A DNA stretch of 23,776 bases, taken from NCBI GenBank assembly GCA_018398765.1, contig JAHBMJ010001254.1, positions 1 to 23,776 on the forward strand. The letters are read 5' to 3'. The DNA comes from Chromera velia (lineage: Eukaryota > Sar > Chromeraceae). The first letter of the stretch is position 1, and each line of letters starts with the position of its first letter. A program made the translations under genes and the position numbers. Below, one piece after another: positions 8,301-13,884 of this stretch. Under the pieces are notes generated by a model. That model was not told the origin of the DNA and did not search any database. It was given only the letters and a program-made list of their open reading frames with translations.

Positions 8301-10850
8301 CTCTCACGGAAATCCGGTGCTTCCTTGCTAAGCGAAAAGGGAAGCCTGACGTCTCTGCTGACAAGGCGGTTGAGTTTCTCCTCAACGCTGTGTGGGGCGA
8401 GGAGGGAGACAACGGAGACCCGACGGTGCAGCTGCAGAGGATGAAAATTGTGAGTCTGTATGTATGTCTCTCTGTCTGTCAGTCGATTGAGCTAGGGGAG
8501 GAGGAGTCAGGAAAGACTGTCTTTCCATCGTCCCTTTTCTTCCTCGCTAAGTTGGTTTGCGTCTTCTGTACAACACATTGAAAACTGCCTGAAGAGCACG
8601 GGCAGGGCTGCACTTTCCTCTTCCTTCGTCTACCTTCAATCAGTCTGGTCATGTCATGAATTCAGAGGCATGCCAGGGCTCTTTTCGCGGTCTTGCTTTG
8701 ATGCTCGCGTGGGGACTTGAGGGAGGGAAAAGTGCTATCCATTCTCCTTATGTTCAGACAGACAGGCAGTCGAATCAACAGACAGTCCCGCGACTCCATT
8801 CCCTTCCGCCCGGCATTTCTTATTCAAACCGCCCCACTCTTTTTTTCATTCCTTCCTATTTGCTGTACGTCTGCAGGTGGAGACCGCAGTTCTTCTGAAA
8901 CCCGAACTGAGGAAGAAAATCAGCAGGGCGATCGAGTCCAACCCGGATGGATGCGTCAAGTGAGTCAGTCAGTCAGTCAGTCAGTGCGGACCCATTAGAG
9001 AGGACTTACTGCCTGCCTGCCTGCCAGGAGGGAGGGAGGGAGGGAAGAATCGAGCAGCAGATGCAATGGTAAGAACAGCGCAGATGCAATGTGAATCCTT
9101 TGAGTAAGAGAGGGACAACGAGGCATGTATCTGAGCTTGAATCCTTGACGCTCCTCTTCTCTTCTCTTCTCTTCTCTTCTCTTTTTTGAAAGAGCTCACG
9201 AGAGAAAGCAAAGAGGCAGGCAGGCACATACTTGCGGACTTCACAATATCAAAAAAGAGGAATTCGATTATTAACGATGCTGGCTTGTTTTCTGCTCTCC
9301 TGATCACTACACGCATGCATGGATGCATGGATGCAGACTGAAGCCCATCTTCCAGATCCTCCAGGGCGACAACGCAGGTGCTGAGTACTGGCAGATCAAG
9401 ATGGTGGGACTCAGGAGGGCTCTTGAAATTCGCGCAGGAACTCTGAAGACAGAGGTCAGGCTTTTGTTTTGCTTCTCTCTTCTCTCGTGGGTACACGGAG
9501 AAAGGAAGGCAAACAGAAAAAGATGATTGCGTGTGTTTCTTCACACATGTGACGGAACAATGGGTTCATGCAAGCGCAGAAGAGAAAAGAAAGTTCCGGG
9601 CAGGCACAGGTTTCTGTATACATATGCATACACAGACACATGTATGTACAATTGCATACGAGCAGGAGGAAGATGATGAGGAAGACGCGTCCCCCCAAAG
9701 CGGCAGTATGGATCACGACCTGAAGGATTTCACCTACACGCCCCCAGACGAGCAGCAGCACGAGGACGCAGCAAACGGAGCCGCTGCAGCAAGTGCAGGA
9801 CCCTCAGGGCGTCCTCTGAAGCAGAGGAAGCTGCCAGACTTCATGCAGCAGCAGAAGCAGCAGACGTCAGGGCCGAAGGGAAAGGAGAAGGCAACTGTCA
9901 GGCCCTCCGCTGCCACAACCACTGCAGCACCTCCCCCCTCCATCGCCTCGAGACCGCCACAGCAGCAGCAAATGCCCCCCATGAGCAGAGACGCCAGGAG
10001 CGCAGCCGACTTTATGTCATATGCAAGGAGCACACCTGCCCCCCCCCCCAGCGGGAACCTCTGGGGCTCATCCTTTCCCCCACAAAATTCGGGGGCATCT
10101 GCATTCCGGGGTCCTCCTCAGCAGATCCCCCCCCTGCAGCAGACCTCCTGTCCCCCCGGGCCCGTGCCGATGGATTTTGACGACGACGATGAAGACTTCG
10201 TTGAAATCAGCCCAGACGCACTGCCACCCTTCCAGCCGTGCTCCGGAGTCCCCCTCCCTGCCTTCTCTTCTTCTGCCTCTGTCTCTGTGCCGGCTCTCTC
10301 TGGCCCCAGTCGACCATCTGTCGCCGCCTGTGTGGCGCCCCAACAGTTCCACAACGCGCCAATTGCATCTTCGGCTCCCTCACGTCCTGTGGCGCCGCAC
10401 CCCCTCCCGCCCTCTGCGCATCATCGAAATATCCCCCCGCAGGAGAAGCCCTCAGGTTGGGGGGGGGGGGATGGAGACGAGAACGTCCCCCCCCCCTCGA
10501 CTGAGCACTGCCGCCAGCCTCCCGCACATCGGGTCAGCTTCAGCTCCAGGGAGGGTACAGAGGTGGGAGTAGCAGGGTCAGGGCAACAGAAGAGAAAGTG
10601 GAATGGGGAGGAAGAGGACGGTCCGGGTGTGGAGAGGAAGCAGACTCAGTGGGGTGCTTCCCTCGGAGACTGCTTCCGTTCGGAAAATCCGTCTGGAGAT
10701 GGCGGGAACTTGGGAAGGGGGGGCACAGAGGCCAAGCAGGGGGAGTTGCAAGGCGCAGATGAAGTGAAGGGTGCAGTGGCGAGAGAGGGTTGGAAGGAGG
10801 ACGGAGATCCTGAGGATCTTCTGAATGCACTTTTGGAGGGCGACGACTGA
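40..10850 (+). CDS. RecQ-family DNA helicase, 3' 24 exons (5' end outside window)
   Basis: ATP-dependent 3'-5' DNA helicase of the RecQ family, acting in nuclear recombination and replication repair (family knowledge). Exons inferred from protein continuity and GT/AG sites: 40-104, 529-583, 915-988, 1177-1261, 1695-1810, 2121-2164, 2410-2514, 2890-2961, 3249-3343, 3697-3722, 4158-4254, 4591-4793, 5126-5186, 5601-5663, 5945-6037, 6271-6397, 6710-6744, 6873-7016, 7179-7304, 7768-7924, 8244-8449, 8877-8959, 9337-9454, 9666-10850. They sum to 3435 nt in one open frame. Visible motifs are HCVSEWGHDFRP, GLTATCTPK, YCPTKKECE, VVVATVAFGMGIDKA and QQCGRAGRDG. RQC, HRDC and a disordered tail follow. 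The DEVH-like and YHADL wording recalls the RECQ1 branch, although HRDC is also present. The exon 12 boundaries are the least certain. Motifs 0, I, Ia and DE must lie upstream. Confidence 0.9.
105..302. repeat. GTCA/GCCA tetranucleotide array at a splice donor
   Basis: About 200 bp of tandem four-base units (CAGT, CAGC, CAGG) starting at the first base of the intron after exon 40-104. The donor GTCAGT is the first unit of the array. Translation in any frame gives only Ser/Gln/Ala strings, so it is not coding. The rest of this intron, to 528, has no recognised feature. Confidence 0.85.
1262..1285. repeat. Short GTCA array at a splice donor
   Basis: The intron after exon 1177-1261 begins with GTCAGTCAGTCAATCAGTCA, a degenerate tandem extension of the donor. 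The remaining 400 nt of the intron is pyrimidine-rich with no other feature seen. Confidence 0.7.
1811..1832. repeat. GTCA array at a splice donor
   Basis: Five GTCA units begin at the donor of the intron after exon 1695-1810. Each unit recreates GTCAGT, so several donor registers exist four bases apart, and only the first keeps the helicase frame. Confidence 0.75.
2525..2554. repeat. TC microsatellite in a RecQ intron
   Basis: A (TC)n run about ten bases inside the intron 2515-2889. No coding or RNA feature is seen in this intron. Confidence 0.75.
3697..5186 (+). other. RecQ zinc-binding segment
   Basis: Four exons cover the cysteine segment that follows lobe 2. SRCRRHMLLEHFGE (4158-4254) supplies the first zinc cysteine in the family's CRR...FGE context. 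CRCCDFC at about 4684-4704 fits the C-x2-C-D-x-C pair that completes the site. Between them is an unusual insert of proline, glycine and six alanines (about 4591-4650). That makes the gap longer than in typical RecQ proteins, where the cysteines follow FGE within roughly ten residues. Exon 12 is read as 4591-4793, a choice forced by phase; its acceptor lies in an AGAGAG run, so it could be off by a few codons. Confidence 0.75.
4830..4866. repeat. TTTC microsatellite in a RecQ intron
   Basis: Tandem TTTC units followed by CT repeats in the intron between the zinc-segment exons. Translation yields low-complexity residues only. Confidence 0.7.
5126..6744 (+). other. RQC (winged-helix) region
   Basis: Five exons join without phase conflict into the RQC domain, the winged helix that in RecQ proteins binds duplex or G-quadruplex DNA. 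The recognisable segments are LLSLVRNLGQRFGMT, then VPCRIVAGQATSDLRTKKLDQ starting at 5601, RPEYGKGKDRTLVWWLEF starting at 5945, and a glycine-rich strand region at 6271-6397. I chose the TGCAG acceptor at 5944 over the in-phase AG nine bases upstream because it gives the usual spacing before PEYGKGK. Most introns between these exons are 230-420 nt long and carry only simple repeats. Confidence 0.75.
5318..5381. repeat. TG microsatellite in a RecQ intron
   Basis: Roughly 64 bp of TG with occasional TC in the intron 5187-5600. It is a simple repeat and able to form Z-DNA. Confidence 0.8.
6873..7304 (+). other. HRDC domain of the RecQ helicase
   Basis: Exons 6873-7016 and 7179-7304 encode a helical domain with HRDC landmarks: NELYKKLTDAR, then HLKEMCAFLPASVESMRENI and NGLNPQYF. 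In the family this auxiliary domain binds single-stranded DNA and Holliday-junction-like structures. An earlier donor, GTACGT at 6961, looks stronger by sequence. Using the GTCAGT at 7017 keeps phase and restores the expected helix length, so it is preferred. The spliced domain spans about residues 493-556 of the fragment. Confidence 0.75.
7925..8063. repeat. GTGA array starting at a splice donor
   Basis: About 139 bp of GTGA units with a few GCCA or GAAA variants. The array begins exactly at the donor of the intron after exon 7768-7924. Almost every unit reproduces GTGAGT, giving about thirty overlapping potential donors spaced by four. Confidence 0.85.
8960..8986. repeat. GTCA array at a splice donor
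   Basis: GTGAGTCAGTCAGTCAGTCA begins at the donor after exon 8877-8959. This is another four-base array anchored at the first intron base. Confidence 0.75.
9152..9185. repeat. CTCTT microsatellite in a RecQ intron
   Basis: Pentanucleotide TTCTC/CTCTT repeats, preceded at 9009-9043 by short GCCT and GGGA runs. All lie in the intron 8960-9336. No coding or RNA feature is seen there. Confidence 0.7.
9666..10850 (+). other. Last RecQ exon: acidic, Pro/Ser/Gln-rich disordered tail
   Basis: This single 1185-nt exon encodes about 394 residues and the stop codon. It begins with an acidic stretch (EEDDEED) and then becomes low-complexity, rich in Q, P, S, A and G, as expected of an unstructured tail. 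Three short motifs stand out: QRKLPDFM at 9822-9845 (PCNA-interacting-peptide-like), DFDDDDEDFVEIS at about 10173-10211 (acidic-aromatic), and a C-terminal acidic helix EDLLNALLEGDD. C- and G-runs of 7-11 bases are common here, so sequencing indels are possible, yet the frame stays open to the stop. Confidence 0.8.
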
Positions 10851-11008
10851 ACGATCGTGAAGGACGCAGCGTCTGCAAGTGGAGCTGATTCGTGAATGCA
10901 GCAATTGTGAAAGTCATTTTATCGCAACCTTGTGGATGTTTTTGAATCGTTTGTAAGTGGTACCATAGCTTCGTTGAGGCACGGCCCGTACATGATCAGC
11001 TTGTTTTG

Positions 11009-11014
11009 AATAAA
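11009..11014 (+). terminator. Polyadenylation signal of the RecQ gene
   Basis: AATAAA lies 159 bases after the RecQ stop codon, at the point where base composition changes from GC-rich coding DNA to AT-rich intergenic DNA. It is followed by T-rich sequence. The 3' UTR would be about 180 nt. Confidence 0.55.
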
Positions 11015-11177
11015 AGGATTTAAGTTTGTCAATATCAGAATGTTCAATGTTTTTATTTGTTCTATCCTTATGAATGTGCTATCAATGTGCATGCACTATA
11101 TCAGTTCAAGATTCAGTTGTCCTAGCAGTTGTCTACAGTTGTCCTAATTTGTTAAAGTTTAAGAGCCTAAACTATGG

Positions 11178-11185
11178 CAAAAAGT
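11178..11185. repeat. Target-site duplication, left copy
   Basis: CAAAAAGT immediately outside the left inverted repeat, identical to 12011-12018. Confidence 0.8.
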
Positions 11186-12010
11186 CTAGGAGTGGACACT
11201 AAAGTTTTAAAGTTTTTTTTTGTTAAAGTTTTTTTTTTTTGCCCTCTAGACTTTATTTTGAAAACATATTTTTCAATTAGTTTTTGAATAGGTCTAAATA
11301 TCAATAGGTCATTAATTAAGTCAGTCATAACTAAACTAATTAACTAGCATACATAGAAAGTAGCAGAAGCTCAGTCTATTAACGAACTAGTAATGAACAA
11401 CTTTGCTTTTTCTGCATTTAAAAGCACGAATGATTGCACAAAAGAAGAAAAAAAAAGAAAAAAGAGGATAGATGAAAAGGAAACACAATTTGATATCAAT
11501 TTCTCTCTCCTCACTCATCATCCGACTCTTCGATCGCACGGCTGGAAGACTTTGAATTAGTAAATATTAAAGATGTTGCGCTAACATTGGCATACATTAA
11601 AAAGATAGCGGTTGCAAGCAGCCGCCACCGTCTTTTAGGAGAAGTAATTATGGCAAAAAAAGAAGTGGATTTTCTAGAGAAGGACCCTAGAGGACTAAAG
11701 TCGCCGGTCGTTTGAATTTATCTCAAAGTTGTTTCTTGGAATTTTTATGAGAATTATGATTAATATAGTAATGCATTACATACCTCGTTTTCGGAGTTGT
11801 GAAACTTTTGTATAATTAGTATATCTACTAGTATATAAAGCAGCAAGTTTGCCTGCAATGATATAAATGAAATCAACTTCTCTAGCAACGTTTTTTATAG
11901 ATCAACTTTTGTATGTCTGGTTGCATGTTTACTTTTAAACTTTTAAAGTTAAAGTTTAAAGTTTTACAGGCAAACTATATTATAAAAAAAACTTTACTGC
12001 CCACCCCTAG
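11186..12010. mobile_element. hAT-like non-autonomous DNA transposon (825 bp)
   Basis: The two ends are 23-bp inverted repeats (11186-11208 and 11988-12010) with three mismatches, starting CTAGGRGTGGRCASTAAAG. Each end is flanked directly by the octamer CAAAAAGT (11178-11185 and 12011-12018). An 8-bp duplication and a TAGGGGTGGGCA-type terminus are hallmarks of the hAT superfamily. Just inside both ends are clustered AAAGTTTTA-type motifs, like the subterminal repeats bound by hAT transposases. The interior is AT-rich without a long open frame, so it encodes no transposase and would depend on an enzyme supplied elsewhere. The intact duplication and similar ends suggest a fairly recent insertion. 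Confidence 0.82.
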
Positions 12011-12018
12011 CAAAAAGT
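12011..12018. repeat. Target-site duplication, right copy
   Basis: CAAAAAGT immediately outside the right inverted repeat, identical to 11178-11185. Confidence 0.8.
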
Positions 12019-12191
12019 CTAATATAATAGAAAATCACTAGAAAAATTAGTAGAAAAATTCTAGGGAAAATCAAGTCTAAACACCTAGGATCGAGATTAG
12101 ATAATGGACATGCATACAACACTAGACATTTTAATGAAGTCTTTATTGTCCAGGTCTTTATTACATGAAAGTATTTGAATAATATACTTCA

Positions 12192-12223
<32 letters not shown>

Positions 12224-12585
12224 TATACACTGTAGTCTGTAGTACACATATATAAATATCGGGAGCTTAGCACCCCAGCTGGGATTTAGCATCGTCTAAC
12301 CAATGTGCTTAAGAAAAAACTAGTTTACTTTTTATTTAATAGTGTGAATTTTTTAATTATAGGAATGTGAGCCTAGCTAGATCTGAGTTTGTAGTCAGGA
12401 TCAGGACCAACAGGATTAAGATTTATGTTCGGACTCCGGAGGATTCTAACTATAGACAAAATCGAGAAAGGGAGACCGAAAAAGAGAAGCAAAAGAACGC
12501 GTCCATGTCAGATTAAGAAATGGTAAGGAGTGCAGTCTACAGGGTAGGAACCGTATGGAACACTTCCCTGGTCTTCCCTCTCGGT
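12019..12585. other. AT-rich intergenic DNA with no gene seen
   Basis: AT-rich sequence with frequent stops in all frames, including the TA microsatellite at 12192-12222. No gene, RNA or clear repeat boundary is recognised. A weak resemblance between about 12431-12445 and 20885-20900 (GACTCCGGAGGATT versus GACTCCAGAGGATC) may mark an old dispersed repeat. Confidence 0.5.
12192..12222. repeat. TA microsatellite
   Basis: About 31 bp of alternating TA with one G interruption, in AT-rich intergenic DNA. Confidence 0.85.
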
Positions 12586-12589
12586 CGTT

Positions 12590-12822
12590 TCCCCTGCCAC
12601 TGCAAGTCTGTTCCAGTGCAGGTAGTTTTTAACCCCGGTTGCTTGAGGGTGGAGCTACCCTCTGTTTCTATTTCCATTTCTACCCTAGCTAGGTTTTGAT
12701 CTATGCAAATGCCCCAGTGGGGCCTAGGTCGAGGGATTGAATCTATGCAGGAAATACTAGGTTGGCCGGCCAGAGCCTATATGGCTCACCGGCTTTAACC
12801 TCATACATCATCATCATCATAG
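12590..12822. mobile_element. Possible SINE or LINE 3' end with ATC tail
   Basis: A GC-richer block inside AT-rich DNA. It contains the perfect hairpin GAGGGTGGAGCTACCCTC (12645-12662) and a second stem around 12769-12792 (GCCGG...CCGGC). It ends in five ATC units (12806-12820). Structured 3' ends with short trinucleotide tails are typical of some LINE clades and their SINE partners. GAGGATT occurs just after the tail (12822-12828) and at 12439-12445, which might be a short target duplication but could be chance. No coding capacity is seen. Confidence 0.35.
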
Positions 12823-12828
12823 AGGATT

Positions 12829-13673
12829 GGCCCCCCGTCTTAATACCGAAATTATGTCTTACGTTCATAGCTAGCACTACATGTAAATTTAAAAGAAAGC
12901 GCCGGCCGAGACGTATCAGCTAAAAATACTTATAAGTCTATATCTTAAATTTTCTGCGATAACGTAATATATCATGCTAGGCTATGCTAGATATCATAAT
13001 AACATTTTATAATTCTATCTAGAGTTCTATGCTAGATTCTATGCAATCTGTGTATTTATAATTTAAGCTGGCCTGAGTATTTAAGTTAAAACTCTTTGAA
13101 CATGTATATGTATCTAGATATGTACGTTTTTCAACGGTGTTTGAACCGTGTTTCTGTATTTGATTTTCTTTCTTCCTGGCACCTCGATCACAGTCGATCT
13201 CTGAGTCATCTCTCCCATTGTCCTTTTCCCAGCGGCACTTTCGCGAGACCATCAAGTCATGCAGGCAATATTGTTTTTCACAAGACTACAATAGACAGTC
13301 TGGCACAATCAAAATCTGGAGGACACGTGAGAAAAAGACGGACGACCACAAAAACCACCGGCAACCTTGAACGGCGGCTTAGTACGGAGAAACAGGGAAG
13401 CACAGTTGCTTACCCCTACATTGAGTGAATGAGTGATGCACAGATAAATAGGTATAAGTACAGGTGGAAGCTCTTCGTGCTCAGCTTCCCCCCCTTTCAT
13501 TCATTCCCCTCCCATGCATTCATGGATTCTTCATTTTTGAATCCACAGGAGTCTCCGAAAACCAACCGTCTGAACCTTAGAAGTCTCTTTTTGTTTCTCT
13601 GAGCCCCGTTTCTCTCTTGATCTCGCTCCGTCTCTTCATGCATCGTCCTGAATTTCCTGTCGTTTCCCCCCCC
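12829..13673. other. Intergenic DNA with no supported gene
   Basis: AT-rich up to about 13100, then mixed composition. A 110-codon open frame on the + strand near 13096-13428 has no recognisable domain, no conserved pattern and no splice context, so it is not called. This stretch may include the 3' UTR of the leftward FUN14 gene, but no clear polyadenylation signal was found. Confidence 0.5.
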
Positions 13674-13776
13674 NNNNNNNNNNNNNNNNNNNNNNNNNNN
13701 NNNNNNNNNNNNNNNNNNNNNNNNNNNNNNNNNNNNNNNNNNNNNNNNNNNNNNNNNNNNNNNNNNNNNNNNNNNN
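13674..13776. other. Assembly gap (103 N)
   Basis: A run of N flanked by poly-C on both sides (at least eight C before, four C after). This suggests assembly failed at a C/G homopolymer. It lies about 110 bases beyond the FUN14 stop codon, probably in its 3' UTR. Confidence 0.95.
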
Positions 13777-13884
13777 CCCCACTCTGTTGTGTAACGTTCA
13801 GCGTCTCTCTCAAGTGTTCAGAGAGTCTGGACGCACAGAAAACAACCCCCCCTCCACTGTCGTTTTCTTCTCTCCTCCCTTCCC

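Larger units (their letters stand above)
7768..9454 (+). other. Post-HRDC helical region of the RecQ protein, function unknown
   Basis: Exons 7768-7924, 8244-8449, 8877-8959 and 9337-9454 keep the frame across three introns and encode about 188 residues that I cannot assign to a named domain. They are charged and predominantly helical in appearance. Recognisable pieces are MISGGQLKTLTEIRCFLAKR, LLKPELRKKISRAIESNPDG and AEYWQIKMVGLRRALEIR. The last two resemble a pair of helix-turn-helix-like segments. The first exon ends inside a GTGA tandem array, so alternative donors there are possible. Confidence 0.6.

Noticed and set aside
10021-10572. Pro/Ser-rich frame overlapping the last RecQ exon in another register
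   Set aside because: Shadow of the GC-rich disordered tail; the RecQ frame is continuous from the upstream exons.
13096-13428. 110-codon + strand frame
   Set aside because: No domain, no splice context and ordinary composition; length is compatible with chance.
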